From Pseudozobellia thermophila (GTDB taxonomy: Bacteria > Bacteroidota > Bacteroidia > Flavobacteriales > Flavobacteriaceae), in assembly GCF_900141855.1 (NCBI RefSeq), contig NZ_FQYU01000001.1:283402-347401 (forward strand): 64,000 nucleotides of DNA, given 5' to 3'. The notes under the pieces were generated by a model that was given only the letters and a program-made list of their open reading frames with translations, did not search any database and was not told the origin of the DNA. How positions within the stretch are numbered: the stretch's first letter is position 1; each line of letters opens with the position of its first letter. Shown piece after piece: positions 9,775 through 19,132 of the stretch. Position numbers and translations under genes: made by a program.

Positions 9775-10755
9775 TCAAGGCGTTGCCAAACGTTGGTTGA
9801 TGGTATCTATGGAAATATTGAGAAAAACCACCTTGCCCACCTCCAAAGGCTGATGGTGATGAAAATAAATGTCGTGGCCTTCGTAGATTCCCCCGATCAT
9901 AAAATACCCGCCCATATAGTAAGAGCCCTTTACGACCACCTCTAATCCGGATTTCTGGGAAACCTTGAATTCGTGGGCATAAACAATGATCCTTCTTTTG
10001 GTATCGGCGTACGATTTAAGAATGTTAATGGGAATCCGGTTGGCCTCTCCGAACAAGGAAGCGATATAAAGGTCCTGCGGCCGCTCATAAAGGTTCTTGG
10101 GGGTGTCTTTGGCGATAATGAACTTGTCTTTGAGTACCACCACCCGGTCGGCGAACGGAAGCATGTCCATAGGGTCGTGGGTAGCCGTTATCACGGTAAC
10201 CTTTTGCCTTCTCAGATATCCGAAGATATTTCGGCGCAGGTTGTTCTTTCTAAAATTGTCGATATGGCTAAAAGGTTCGTCCAACAACAACACTTTGGGT
10301 TCTTGTGCCAAGGCCCGGGCCAAAGCGACCCGCTGTTGTTGCCCCCCGCTAAGATAGCGCACCTTGGTATCGGCTTGATCGGTCATTTCGATCAGTTCGA
10401 GAAGTTCGTCGATTCTTTCCTCGGAACGTTCGCGTTCAAAGACGGACAAAAATTCCGAAATGTTCTCCCTTACCGTCGTATAGGGCATCAAATCGAGGTC
10501 TTGGGCCAGGTATTTCATGTACGATTCGCCCGGCACCAAATTGTAAAGCGGGCCCAAAACTTGTGTATCGTCCCAATAGACCTCTCCCACTTCAATATCG
10601 AGAAGCCCGTATATGATCTTCAACAGGGTGCTCTTACCACAACCACTTTCACCAATAATGGATATATGTTCGCCCTTGGCGATCCGTAGGTTGATATTCT
10701 CCAAAACGGTCACTCCGTCTTCATAGGAGAAAGATACATGGTCTACTTGTAACAT
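9775..10755 (-). CDS. ABC transporter ATP-binding protein with C-terminal extension
   Basis: This is a 326-aa ATPase with Walker A GESGCGKS (residues 35-42), signature LSGGQQQRVALARAL, Walker B VLLLDEP and the downstream H-loop region (VITATHDPMD). After the about 230-residue ATPase core there is an extra domain of about 90 residues, possibly TOBE-like (IYEGHDIYFHHHQPLEVGKVVFLNI). That layout recalls importers of the polyamine/sulfate/molybdate type. No permease or binding-protein gene lies beside it, so the transported substrate cannot be assigned. The gene is followed after 3 bp by arfB. Confidence 0.88.
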   Translation of the reverse strand: MLQVDHVSFSYEDGVTVLENINLRIAKGEHISIIGESGCGKSTLLKIIYGLLDIEVGEVYWDDTQVLGPLYNLVPGESYMKYLAQDLDLMPYTTVRENISEFLSVFERERSEERIDELLELIEMTDQADTKVRYLSGGQQQRVALARALAQEPKVLLLDEPFSHIDNFRKNNLRRNIFGYLRRQKVTVITATHDPMDMLPFADRVVVLKDKFIIAKDTPKNLYERPQDLYIASLFGEANRIPINILKSYADTKRRIIVYAHEFKVSQKSGLEVVVKGSYYMGGYFMIGGIYEGHDIYFHHHQPLEVGKVVFLNISIDTINQRLATP

Positions 10756-10776
10756 ACGTAAATTGTTAGGGGCAAA

Positions 10777-10810
10777 TGGAAAACCCCGTCTTAAAACAAA
10801 AACGGAGTTT
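10777..10810 (-). terminator. Rho-independent terminator of prolyl oligopeptidase gene
   Basis: Arms 10781-10789 and 10802-10810 pair over 9 bp with one G-U wobble. On the minus strand the hairpin is followed by a short T-rich stretch. It stands 36 bp after the prolyl oligopeptidase stop and before the ABC gene start. Confidence 0.55.
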
Positions 10811-10845
10811 ATGGTATTATAATGAATCTTTAGGGCGCAATCGCA

Positions 10846-13002
10846 TCAATCTTTGAACTTCTTTACGACCGCTTGGTTGGGCAGTCGGTCAAACCCCATA
10901 TTGTAAAGCGTAAAACCAAAGATATCGGCATATTGATCGATGGTCTTGCTCACAGGGGTGCCCGCGCCATGCCCTGCATTGGTTTCGATACGGATCAGTA
11001 CGGGGTTGTCGCCCGCCTGTTTTGACTGCAGTTCGGCGGCAAACTTAAAACTGTGTGCGGGAACCACGCGGTCGTCGTGGTCGCCCGTGGTTATCAAGGT
11101 GGCCGGGTAATTTACGCCTTCCCTTACATTGTGCAGGGGTGAGTAGCCCTTGAGGTACTCGAACATTTCTTTGCTGTCTTCGGATGTACCATAATCGTAG
11201 GCCCAGCCCGCACCTGCGGTAAAGGTATGGTACCTAAGCATATCCAACACCCCTACGGCGGGCAAGGCCACCTTCATCAAATCGGGACGCTGGGTCATGG
11301 TGGCTCCCACGAGAAGGCCTCCATTGCTCCCCCCCCTGATTGCCAGATAGTCCGACGAAGTATACCCTTCGTCTATCAAAAATTCGGCGGCCGCGATAAA
11401 ATCGTCGAATACGTTCTGCTTTTTGGTCTTTATGCCCGCCTTATGCCATTCCTTGCCGTATTCCCCGCCCCCCCTTAGGTTGGGAACCGCGTAGACGCCC
11501 CCCTGCTCGAGCCAAACCGCGTTGACGATACTGAACGATGGGGTAAGGCTGATGTTGAAGCCCCCGTAACCGTATAAGATCGTGGGGTTCTTCCCGGTTC
11601 GTTGCAGCCCTTTTTTATGGGTAATGATCATGGGGATCTTGGTGCCGTCCTTCGATGTAAAAAACACTTGGTTGCTCTCGTAATCCCCGGGATTAAAGTC
11701 GATATCGGGGGTCCAGTAGGGCTCGTACGCCCCTGTCTCGACATCGTACTTGAACGATGAGCCGGGCACAATGTAATTGGTGAAGGAAAAATAGAATTCC
11801 TTTTCCTCCTTTTTGCCTCCAAACCCACCGGCGCTTCCCACCCCCGGTAGTTTCACCTCCCGTACCAAGTTGCCTTCATAATCGTACTGAAAGACCTTGC
11901 TAATGGCATCGACCATATAGTTGGCAAAAAAGTATCCGCCCCCGGTACTGGGGGAAAGTACGTTTTCCTTTTCCGGAATAAGATCTTCCCAGTTTTCAGG
12001 GGAAGGATCGGACACATCTACCGTAACGACCTTTTTGTTCGGAGCATTTCTATTGGTAACGATATAAAGTCTTGTGCCTACATTTTCGATAATGTAATTG
12101 TCCGATTCGGTGTCGTTTACAATAGGAACCAACATTCCATTGGGATCTTCCAAATCTTGAATAAAGAGTTTGTTTCCCGAAGTGGAAACCGAGGCCGACA
12201 GTACCAAGTAGCGTTGGTCTTCGGTAACCGAAGCGCCCACATAGCGGTGTTTTTCCCCGGGCCGCCCCCCATATACCAATCGGTCTTCTTTTTGGGGCGT
12301 ACCCAGTCGGTGAAAATAGACCTTGTGTTGGTCGGTCTTGGCCGAAAGTTCGCTGCCCTCAGGCTTGTCGTAGCTCGAATAATAGAAGCCTTCGTTTCCC
12401 TTCCACGATATTCCGCTGAACTTGATATCGGTCAGGGTGTCTTCAACCACTTGCTTGGTCTCGGTATCGATGACGATGGCTTTTCGCCAGTCGCTGCCCC
12501 CTTCCGAAATCAAGTAAGCCGCCAGCGAGCCGTCTTTGGTAAAGCTCAATCCGGCCAAGGAGGTGGTACCGTCTTCCGAAAAGGTATTCGGGTCCAAGAA
12601 CACCTCGGCTTCGCCTTCGTCCTTTTTCCGGTAGACCACATACTGGTCTTGTAGGCCATCGTTCTTATAAAAATAGGTGTAGCCCCCCTCTTTGAACGGG
12701 GCGCCCAGTTTCTCATAGTTCCAAAGGTCTTCCAAGCGTTGCTTAAGGTCGTTGCGAAACGGTATTGTGTTCAAATAATCGAAAGTAACCCGGTTCTGGG
12801 CCTCGACCCAGGCCTCCGTTTCCTTGCTTCGGTCATCTTCCAACCAACGGTAGGGATCTTTGACCTCTGTTCCAAAATAGTTATCTACGGTATCTACTCT
12901 GGCGGTAGTGGGGTATGTCACTTCAATCTTATTTTTTCGGGTTTCGCTTTTACAAGAGAACAACAAACTTAGAAATGCGGTAATCAAGACCGTTTTTTTC
13001 AT
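10846..13002 (-). CDS. Prolyl oligopeptidase, S9A family, lipoprotein
   Basis: The 718-aa enzyme has a lipoprotein signal with Cys17 (SLLFSC), so it should sit in the periplasmic or outer-membrane leaflet. Family hallmarks are the N-terminal DPYRWLEDD, then a beta-propeller region, then the alpha/beta hydrolase domain with [16 protein letters not shown] and the nucleophile elbow GGSNGGLL. The catalytic Asp and His are expected near [10 protein letters not shown] and NAGHGAG. It cleaves short peptides after proline and helps use environmental peptides. The length is typical. It is monocistronic, with terminator-like hairpins on both sides. Confidence 0.96.
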   Translation of the reverse strand: MKKTVLITAFLSLLFSCKSETRKNKIEVTYPTTARVDTVDNYFGTEVKDPYRWLEDDRSKETEAWVEAQNRVTFDYLNTIPFRNDLKQRLEDLWNYEKLGAPFKEGGYTYFYKNDGLQDQYVVYRKKDEGEAEVFLDPNTFSEDGTTSLAGLSFTKDGSLAAYLISEGGSDWRKAIVIDTETKQVVEDTLTDIKFSGISWKGNEGFYYSSYDKPEGSELSAKTDQHKVYFHRLGTPQKEDRLVYGGRPGEKHRYVGASVTEDQRYLVLSASVSTSGNKLFIQDLEDPNGMLVPIVNDTESDNYIIENVGTRLYIVTNRNAPNKKVVTVDVSDPSPENWEDLIPEKENVLSPSTGGGYFFANYMVDAISKVFQYDYEGNLVREVKLPGVGSAGGFGGKKEEKEFYFSFTNYIVPGSSFKYDVETGAYEPYWTPDIDFNPGDYESNQVFFTSKDGTKIPMIITHKKGLQRTGKNPTILYGYGGFNISLTPSFSIVNAVWLEQGGVYAVPNLRGGGEYGKEWHKAGIKTKKQNVFDDFIAAAEFLIDEGYTSSDYLAIRGGSNGGLLVGATMTQRPDLMKVALPAVGVLDMLRYHTFTAGAGWAYDYGTSEDSKEMFEYLKGYSPLHNVREGVNYPATLITTGDHDDRVVPAHSFKFAAELQSKQAGDNPVLIRIETNAGHGAGTPVSKTIDQYADIFGFTLYNMGFDRLPNQAVVKKFKD

Positions 13003-13033
13003 GCCGATTTCATTCTAACCGACCAAAAATACC

Positions 13034-13072
13034 ATAAAAAAACCTGTACAATAGGGGCAATGCACAGGTTTT
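13034..13072 (-). terminator. Rho-independent terminator of asd
   Basis: Perfect 9-bp arms at 13039-13047 and 13064-13072 enclose a 16-nt loop. On the minus strand the hairpin runs into a T-tract (complement of 13036-13042). It lies 27 bp after the asd stop. Confidence 0.7.
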
Positions 13073-13098
13073 AACTAAATTTTAGAACGGCAGTCGCC

Positions 13099-14088
13099 TT
13101 ACACCAACTTATTGGCTACCAAATACTCGGCAATTTGCACCGCATTCGTAGCTGCCCCTTTTCGAAGGTTGTCGGCAACGATCCACATGTTCAGGGTATT
13201 TCTTTGGGTCTCGTCCCTACGGATCCGACCGACAAAGACCTCATCCTTATTATGGGCGTAGATGGGCATGGGATAGGTATTGGTATCCGGGTTGTCCTGC
13301 ACCGTGACGCCAGGGGTGTCGTTAAGTATTCTTCGGACATCGCCCAATTCAAAATCGTTCTCGAACTCCACGTTCACCGATTCGGAATGACCGCCCGCGG
13401 TAGGAATGCGCACGGCGGTGGCACTGACGGAAAACGACCTATCGTCCAATATTTTTTGGGGTTCACGCGCCAATTTCATCTCTTCCTTGGTATAGCCGTT
13501 TTCTAAAAACACATCGCAATGGGGCAAGGCGTTTCTATTGATGGGATAGGGGTAGGCCATTTCTCCATCGATACCCGCCATCTCGTTCTCCAATTGCCTG
13601 ACCGCTTTGACTCCCGTCCCCGATACCGATTGGTATGTGGAAACCAGCACCCTTTTCATCTTATATTTTCTATGCAAGGGGGCCAATGCCATGACCAGTT
13701 GAATGGTCGAACAATTCGGATTGGCTATGATCTTGTCTTCGCGGGTAAGCACATCGGCGTTTATCTCGGGAACGACCAGTTTTTTGGTCGGGTCCATCCG
13801 CCATGCAGAGGAGTTGTCCACGACCGTCGTACCCGCCTCGGCAAACTTGGGGGCCCATTCCAATGAGGTATCGCCTCCCGCCGAAAAAATGGCAATATGG
13901 GGCTTTTTTGCGACGGCTTCGGCCAGACTTATAACCGAATATTCCTGTCCCTTGTACTCCAGTTTTTTACCAACAGATCGCTCCGATGCTACCAAAAGCA
14001 GCTCTGTAATCGGGAAATTGCGCTCTGCCAACACCTTTAACATAACCTCGCCGACCATTCCGGTGGCTCCTACAACCGCTACTATCAT
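13099..14088 (-). CDS. asd: Aspartate-semialdehyde dehydrogenase
   Basis: The 329-aa enzyme has an N-terminal NADP loop, GATGMVGEVML, and the active-site motif NPNCSTIQ with Cys126. It also has STYQSVSGTG and, near the end, the conserved R-x-x-SVNVEFEND-like substrate region (TAGGHSESVNVEF). It reduces aspartyl phosphate to aspartate semialdehyde in the pathway to lysine, diaminopimelate, threonine and methionine. The length is normal for the family. The gene stands alone between two terminators. Confidence 0.97.
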   Translation of the reverse strand: MIVAVVGATGMVGEVMLKVLAERNFPITELLLVASERSVGKKLEYKGQEYSVISLAEAVAKKPHIAIFSAGGDTSLEWAPKFAEAGTTVVDNSSAWRMDPTKKLVVPEINADVLTREDKIIANPNCSTIQLVMALAPLHRKYKMKRVLVSTYQSVSGTGVKAVRQLENEMAGIDGEMAYPYPINRNALPHCDVFLENGYTKEEMKLAREPQKILDDRSFSVSATAVRIPTAGGHSESVNVEFENDFELGDVRRILNDTPGVTVQDNPDTNTYPMPIYAHNKDEVFVGRIRRDETQRNTLNMWIVADNLRKGAATNAVQIAEYLVANKLV

Positions 14089-14195
14089 GTTTTATAAATT
14101 TTGTGCCGCAAATGTACAGCAACCTTTAAGAGTGGACAAGCAAATTCGTACGGGATAATTAAAATATAACAAATTGTTATAAAAATAACATATTG

Positions 14196-14238
14196 TAAAA
14201 AAAGAACCGCCAATGAAATTGAGCTATTCCATTGGCGG
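14196..14238 (-). terminator. Rho-independent terminator of mscL
   Basis: Perfect 9-bp arms at 14207-14215 and 14230-14238 are followed on the minus strand by seven T (complement of 14197-14203). The hairpin is 59 bp after the mscL stop. The + side is also T-rich, so it could work in both directions. Confidence 0.75.
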
Positions 14239-14297
14239 CTTTATTAATTTTTTGTTGTGTAGCGGTAGCCCTTCTTCAACCGAAGGGGCAATTCCGT

Positions 14298-14711
14298 TTA
14301 GTTTTTCTTCTTTAATTCATCGCGAATTTCAGCAAGAAGTTCCTCGGCAGTAGGACCTGCAGGGGCCGGTTCTGCCTCTGGCTCAGGCTTACGTACCTTG
14401 TTGTATGCCCTAACGATCATAAACAATACGAAACCAACAATGATCAAGTTGATGATCGAATTGATCCAAGCACCGTAACGAATGGCACTTTCGGGTGTTT
14501 CGACCGTGCCGTCAGCGGCCACCACGGCTTCTGAAAGTACTACCTTCATATCGGCAAAATCCATTCCACCGGCAAAATACCCAACAATAGGCATCATAAT
14601 ATCGTTGACGAAACCGCTAACGACAAGGCCTACGGCGCCAGCCAAAATAACCGCGACCGCCAAATCGATCACGTTACCGGTCATAATAAAATTCTTAAAT
14701 TCTTTCCACAT
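14298..14711 (-). CDS. mscL: Large-conductance mechanosensitive channel
   Basis: The 137-aa membrane protein begins with the amphipathic N-terminal helix MWKEFKNFIMTGNVIDLAVA, which merges into the first transmembrane helix (VILAGAVGLVVSGFVNDIMMP). A periplasmic loop, a second helix (INSIINLIIVGFVLFMIV) and a charged cytoplasmic helix follow. It forms a pentameric pore that opens when membrane tension rises, releasing solutes during osmotic downshock. Length and domain order are typical. Confidence 0.97.
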   Translation of the reverse strand: MWKEFKNFIMTGNVIDLAVAVILAGAVGLVVSGFVNDIMMPIVGYFAGGMDFADMKVVLSEAVVAADGTVETPESAIRYGAWINSIINLIIVGFVLFMIVRAYNKVRKPEPEAEPAPAGPTAEELLAEIRDELKKKN

Positions 14712-14794
14712 GGTTTTGTGTTTTTAGGTGATTAATATTTATAGCTGGCGCAATGTAGTAAAAAAAACGGTTGCCAAGAAAATGTTAAATAACT

Positions 14795-15904
14795 TTATTC
14801 GTCCAGTACGACCCTCTTTACGCGTTGCGAGATGCCCGTTAGCAGCTCATAGGAAATGGTTCCCGCATGATTTGCCAAGGTTTCGGCACTGGACTCGCCG
14901 CCGAAGACGATTACTTCGTCACCGGCCTTGCAATCGATGTCGGTTACATCTACCATGATCATATCCATACATACGTTGCCCAATATGTAGGCCCTTTTTT
15001 CATTGATGACCACATAGCCCTTTCCTTTGCCATAAGGTCTACCAATACCATCGGCATGCCCGACGGGCAGGGTGGCCGAAACTATAGGACCCTGCGAGGT
15101 AAACTTCCTGTTGTACCCCACGGTTTCGCCCGCCGGTATCCTGTTGATCTGTGAAATGATGGTTTTGAGCCTGGCTACCGGCCGAAGTTCCTTATCGATG
15201 GCGGCCTCGTTTCCGTAACCATACAGTCCAATTCCACTGCGTACCATATCGTACTGGGCCATGGGATAATTGATGATTCCGGAGGTATTCAACAGATGTC
15301 GCAGGGGCTTGGACCCCAGACCCTTATCGAGCATCCCCGTAATTCGTTCATAGGCCGCGATCTGTGACTTAGTAAAAAAAGCTTCGTTCAAGTCTTCCGA
15401 TGCCGCCAGATGGGAGAACACCGATTCGACCCGAATTTCCTTTCGGCCTTTTACCAAGTTACAGACGTGTTCTACCTCGTCTTCCCTAAAGCCCAATCGA
15501 TTTAGGCCCGTATTGAACTTAAGGTGTACCGGGTAGTTGCCCAGGCCCTGTTCTTCGGCCGCACGCAAAAAATCGAGGAGTATTTTTTCAGAATAGATAC
15601 TGGGTTCCAAATCGTGCTTTATCAGCTTTTTGAAGCTGGCCGGTAGGGGGTGTAAAACCAAAATAGGCACGGTAATGCCCGCTTTTCTCAGTACAACGCC
15701 TTCCTTTACATAGGCAACCGCCAAATAATCGACGCCCAGGTCTTGCAGCTTTTTGGCTATTGCCACGGAATCGCTTCCGTAGGCGAATGCCTTTACCACC
15801 CCCATAAATTTGGTATCCGGTTTTAATTTTGCCTTCAAATAGGCATAATTGTGGGCGAGCGCCCCTAGGTCTATTTCTAGAACGGTCTCTTTAGCCTTTG
15901 ACAT
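14795..15904 (-). CDS. alr: Alanine racemase
   Basis: This 369-aa PLP enzyme interconverts L- and D-alanine for peptidoglycan. The PLP lysine motif reads MGVVKAFAYGSD, with Lys38 where many homologues have KANAYG. The C-terminal domain contains ILGNVCMDMIMVDVT, which includes the catalytic-tyrosine-side metal/substrate region. In many Bacteroidota alr is fused to murF; here it is a stand-alone protein. Its start overlaps the end of tdk by 14 bp, so the two genes are translated together. Confidence 0.96.
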   Translation of the reverse strand: MSKAKETVLEIDLGALAHNYAYLKAKLKPDTKFMGVVKAFAYGSDSVAIAKKLQDLGVDYLAVAYVKEGVVLRKAGITVPILVLHPLPASFKKLIKHDLEPSIYSEKILLDFLRAAEEQGLGNYPVHLKFNTGLNRLGFREDEVEHVCNLVKGRKEIRVESVFSHLAASEDLNEAFFTKSQIAAYERITGMLDKGLGSKPLRHLLNTSGIINYPMAQYDMVRSGIGLYGYGNEAAIDKELRPVARLKTIISQINRIPAGETVGYNRKFTSQGPIVSATLPVGHADGIGRPYGKGKGYVVINEKRAYILGNVCMDMIMVDVTDIDCKAGDEVIVFGGESSAETLANHAGTISYELLTGISQRVKRVVLDE

Positions 15905-16541
15905 CCGAATCTTTCCCTTTAGCCTTTAATTCTTCCCCCTCCACTTCGATATGCCTTACCCGTTCCTTGAGCATGGCCTTGTAAAATGCCGCCCTGCTCA
16001 ACGGCTCGTATTCTTCCGTTTCACCTAAAAGCACCAAGTTGTCGTTGCTCGATTTCCGGTAGCTGTAATGGGCCAAATTGCCCGTTCGGGTACATATGGC
16101 ATGGACCTTGGTCACGTATTCGGCCGTGGCCATCAGGGCAGGCATCGGCCCGAAGGGATTGCCCTTAAAATCCATGTCAAGTCCGGCAACCACCACTCGA
16201 ACCCCTTTGTTGGCCAAATCGTTGCAGACCGTAACAATTTCATCGTCAAAAAACTGGGCCTCGTCAATACCGACCACATCACAGGTATCGCCCAAAATCC
16301 GGATATTGGCCGCTGCCGGTACCGGGGTGGAGGGTATTTCGTTGGCATCGTGCGATACGACCATATCCTCATCGTACCTGATATCGACCGTTGGCTTGAA
16401 GATCTCTACCTTTTGCTTGGCAAATTGGGCCCGCTTCAAGCGCCTGATAAGTTCTTCGGTCTTACCTGAGAACATGGATCCGCAGATGACCTCGATCCAG
16501 CCGAATTGTTCTTTATGATTAACAGTGTTTTCGAGAAACAT
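15891..16541 (-). CDS. tdk: Thymidine kinase
   Basis: The 216-aa type II thymidine kinase has Walker A GSMFSGKT (residues 21-28), the Walker-B-like VVGIDEAQFF with the catalytic Glu, and a lasso region near CTRTGNLAHYSYR. The zinc-ribbon cysteines found in many homologues are reduced here. It phosphorylates thymidine in the salvage pathway. A short acidic and lysine-rich tail follows the conserved end. It is the first gene of the tdk-alr pair and is divergent from the hypothetical gene at 16728. Confidence 0.96.
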   Translation of the reverse strand: MFLENTVNHKEQFGWIEVICGSMFSGKTEELIRRLKRAQFAKQKVEIFKPTVDIRYDEDMVVSHDANEIPSTPVPAAANIRILGDTCDVVGIDEAQFFDDEIVTVCNDLANKGVRVVVAGLDMDFKGNPFGPMPALMATAEYVTKVHAICTRTGNLAHYSYRKSSNDNLVLLGETEEYEPLSRAAFYKAMLKERVRHIEVEGEELKAKGKDSDVKG

Positions 16542-16727
16542 TTTGTAATTTTAGACGAAAATACACGCTTTTTCGTTCCTATTAATACTGTTTAATACAG
16601 CACTTGCTCAAGTACCTTATTGCCGTTGCAAATTTAGGGTGAAAAATGTGTGGGACAAGTCCAAACCTTAAAGTTAGCAACTTTGGCAATATTGACCGCC
16701 CAAAGTGCAGCATAAAAAAATTGACCG

Positions 16728-17423
16728 ATGAAGAAAAAACTGAAGGAAGACCTCATACGATTGTCCACGGATATCATTACATCGCGTGACATGAACGACC
16801 TGGACGAGTTGTACAATGCCGCCAAAGACCTTTATGAAAAATTGGCCGTGCTCAAGTTTATTGAAGAAAAGTTGCACGATATAGAGATCGATGTCTCAAA
16901 AAACCTGTTTGCCGAAAAGTTTGAAAAAATGGCCACGGCCGTGTTGAGCGCAAACGCCTCCGTACCCGAGAGCAACCCGCATGAGGAAGACATCATTATT
17001 CCCGGGATAGACACCATCAAGGACATGGTCTCCGAAATGCCGAACACTCCCGAGGCCCCGGTAGACGAGGTATTGGCCGATTTTTTGGCCAAGCCCGACT
17101 ATATAAAAAACGACAAGGAGCTATTTATGCCCCAAAAGGAGACGCCCCCCGCAAAGGAAACCACGCCCAAATCGTTGAACGACCGGCTTTCGGCCAAGGA
17201 AATCAAGGTAGACCTCAACAACCGTTTGGCCTTTGTAAAACACCTGTTTAACAATAGTACCGAAGATTACAACCGGGTACTATCACAATTAAACACCATT
17301 GACAGTTACGAGCGTTCCGTTGCCTTTATCGAAAACATGGTCAAACCCGATTACAACAATTGGTCGGGAAAAGAGGAATACGTGGAGCGCTTTATGCAGC
17401 TGATAGAGCGAAGGTTTTCATAG
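16728..17423 (+). CDS. Conserved hypothetical protein (Bacteroidota)
   Basis: I recognise no catalytic domain in this 231-aa, highly charged protein. It has a helical N-terminal part (residues 1-75, DELYNAAKDLYEKLAVLKFIEEK) and a low-complexity proline/glutamate linker (about 95-160). The compact helical C-terminal part holds LNNRLAFVKHLFNNSTEDYNRVLSQLNT. It has no signal peptide or membrane segment and so is probably cytosolic. I recall similar three-part proteins in other Flavobacteriia next to housekeeping genes. It lies between tdk (divergent) and rsmI (same strand), separated from the latter by a terminator. Confidence 0.8.
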   Translation: MKKKLKEDLIRLSTDIITSRDMNDLDELYNAAKDLYEKLAVLKFIEEKLHDIEIDVSKNLFAEKFEKMATAVLSANASVPESNPHEEDIIIPGIDTIKDMVSEMPNTPEAPVDEVLADFLAKPDYIKNDKELFMPQKETPPAKETTPKSLNDRLSAKEIKVDLNNRLAFVKHLFNNSTEDYNRVLSQLNTIDSYERSVAFIENMVKPDYNNWSGKEEYVERFMQLIERRFS

Positions 17424-17443
17424 GCCCGCAAAAAAACAGGATT

Positions 17444-17480
17444 AAGACCGCGCCTCCCCTATGGGAAGCCGGTCTTTTTC
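17444..17480 (+). terminator. Rho-independent terminator
   Basis: Arms 17444-17450 and 17470-17476 pair perfectly. The inner bases extend the stem with one mismatch, and five T follow at 17475-17479. It ends the transcript of the hypothetical gene 20 bp after its stop and separates it from rsmI. Confidence 0.8.
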
Positions 17481-17507
17481 GTTAATATTGCCAAAAAACG
17501 CAAGCGC

Positions 17508-18179
17508 ATGGGAAAATTATATTTGGTGCCTACCCCAATAGGCAATTTAGAGGACATGACCTTGCGCGCCATTCGTGTTTTAAGGGAAGTCGACCTGATA
17601 TTGGCCGAAGATACCCGTACCAGCGGCAAGCTTTTACAGCATTTCGATATTTCTACCCCCATGCAAAGCCACCATATGCACAACGAGCACAAAACGGTAG
17701 ATGCCTTGGCAAAGCGGATGATGGGAGGGGAGACAATGGCGCTTATTTCCGATGCGGGCACGCCGGCCATATCGGACCCCGGCTTTTTGTTGACCCGGGC
17801 CTGTGTCGAAAAAAACGTGGCCGTCGAATGCCTTCCCGGTGCCACGGCCTTTGTTCCGGCCCTGGTAAACAGCGCCCTACCCAACGACAGGTTTGTTTTC
17901 GAAGGTTTTCTCCCTCCTAAAAAAGGACGACAGACCCGCCTTAAGCTGTTGGCCGGGGAACCCCGCACCATGATCTTTTACGAGTCGCCCTACAAACTGC
18001 TCAAAACCTTGGCCCAATTCGCGGAGTATTTTGGAAGCGACAGACAGGCTTCGGTTTCCAGGGAGTTGACCAAGCTTTACGAAGAAACCGTAAGGGGAAC
18101 CCTGGAACAAATAATCGGCCACTATACCAAAAAACCGCCCAAAGGCGAAATAGTCTTGATTGTAGAAGGAAAGAAATAA
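17508..18179 (+). CDS. rsmI: 16S rRNA 2'-O-ribose C1402 methyltransferase
   Basis: The 223-aa enzyme has the SAM-dependent tetrapyrrole-methylase fold. N-terminal LYLVPTPIGNLEDMTLRAI, then ILAEDTRTSGKLL, LISDAGTPAISDPG and VECLPGATAFVPAL are all family hallmarks. It methylates the ribose of C1402 in the ribosomal decoding centre. It is slightly shorter than the E. coli enzyme, which has a C-terminal extension. It leads a compact group with hopJ (5-bp gap) and the uracil-DNA glycosylase gene. Confidence 0.96.
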   Translation: MGKLYLVPTPIGNLEDMTLRAIRVLREVDLILAEDTRTSGKLLQHFDISTPMQSHHMHNEHKTVDALAKRMMGGETMALISDAGTPAISDPGFLLTRACVEKNVAVECLPGATAFVPALVNSALPNDRFVFEGFLPPKKGRQTRLKLLAGEPRTMIFYESPYKLLKTLAQFAEYFGSDRQASVSRELTKLYEETVRGTLEQIIGHYTKKPPKGEIVLIVEGKK

Positions 18180-18184
18180 GAGCC

Positions 18185-18529
18185 ATGGAATTGAATGCCT
18201 TTTTAAGGAGGTTAAGGGAAGCGCCCACCTCCATCGAATTTAAGGAAACCCTATCGGTCATTGATAACAATTACGATTTTCGACCTACGGCATTTACCAA
18301 CGGGAAGCTCAAAAACGCGGCCGGGGAAAATTCAGGTTCGTGCCAACTTTTCGCCTTTGCGAAAGACCAAGGCCTGAACAAGGAGGAGACCTTGGCCTGC
18401 TTCGGAAGCCATTACTTTGAAGACGTACTGAAAGACCCTCACGGCAAAGGGCACCAAAACATCCGGAACTTTATGGCCTCGGGGTTTGAAGGCCTTAGCT
18501 TTGAGCGGCCCCCTTTGACCAAAAAATAA
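18185..18529 (+). CDS. HopJ type III effector family protein
   Basis: This 114-aa protein matches the small HopJ family in its full length, with FRPTAFTNGKLKNAAGENSG, FAFAKDQGLNKEETLACFG and GHQNIRNFMASGFEGLSF. The family was named after a Pseudomonas effector, but its members are widespread in free-living bacteria without type III secretion. Its true function is unknown, and the name should not be read as virulence. It lies in a tight cluster between rsmI and the glycosylase gene. Confidence 0.88.
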   Translation: MELNAFLRRLREAPTSIEFKETLSVIDNNYDFRPTAFTNGKLKNAAGENSGSCQLFAFAKDQGLNKEETLACFGSHYFEDVLKDPHGKGHQNIRNFMASGFEGLSFERPPLTKK

Positions 18530-18535
18530 GGCCCA

Positions 18536-19108
18536 GTGCAAAAACTGCTTTCCGAAATACGAGCCTGTGAAGTTTGTGCCCAGCATTTGCCCTTGGGCCC
18601 TCGACCCATCGTAGCCGCCCACCGCGATTCTAAAATTGCGATCATAGGCCAGGCCCCGGGCACCAAGGTGCACGAGACGGGAATACCGTGGGACGACCCC
18701 AGCGGCAGGCAATTGCGAAAATGGCTGGGCGTTACCGACGAGGAATTTTACGATGAAACGAAATTCGCCCTGATCCCGATGGGATTCTGCTATCCGGGAA
18801 AGGGAAAATCGGGCGATCTGCCCCCAAGGCCCGAATGCGCTCCCCTTTGGCACGAGGCCCTTTTTGAACAAATGCCGAACCTAGGGCTGGTCATCGTCAT
18901 CGGTATCTATGCCCAAGGGCATTATTTAAGGAAGAAGGAAAAAAACCTGACGGAAACCGTCAAGGCCTACAAGCACTATCTACCCGCACACTTCCCCTTG
19001 CCCCACCCATCGCCCCGTAACCGGTTTTGGCTAAAAAAGAACCCTTGGTTCGAGCTAGAAGTAGTGCCCCAGTTGCGGAAACAGGTGCAGAAGGCCTTGG
19101 GGAGGTAG
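18536..19108 (+). CDS. Uracil-DNA glycosylase family protein, probable [4Fe-4S] type
   Basis: The 190-aa protein has a GTG start, 6 bp after the hopJ stop. It shows the UDG-superfamily motif A (IIGQAPG, about residue 39) and motif C (LPHPSPRNRFW, about residue 153). Four cysteines are arranged as CEVC near the N-terminus and as C..C around GFCYPGKGKSGDLPPRPEC, as in iron-sulfur family 4/5 enzymes. It probably removes uracil or related damaged bases from DNA. The exact subfamily is not certain from motifs alone. Confidence 0.85.
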   Translation: MQKLLSEIRACEVCAQHLPLGPRPIVAAHRDSKIAIIGQAPGTKVHETGIPWDDPSGRQLRKWLGVTDEEFYDETKFALIPMGFCYPGKGKSGDLPPRPECAPLWHEALFEQMPNLGLVIVIGIYAQGHYLRKKEKNLTETVKAYKHYLPAHFPLPHPSPRNRFWLKKNPWFELEVVPQLRKQVQKALGR

Positions 19109-19132
19109 TCTTTGGACAACCCTCCTCCCCGC

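Noticed and set aside
9973..10689. 238-codon plus-strand ORF opposite the ABC ATPase gene
   Set aside because: The minus strand encodes complete Walker and signature motifs; the plus frame is a shadow.
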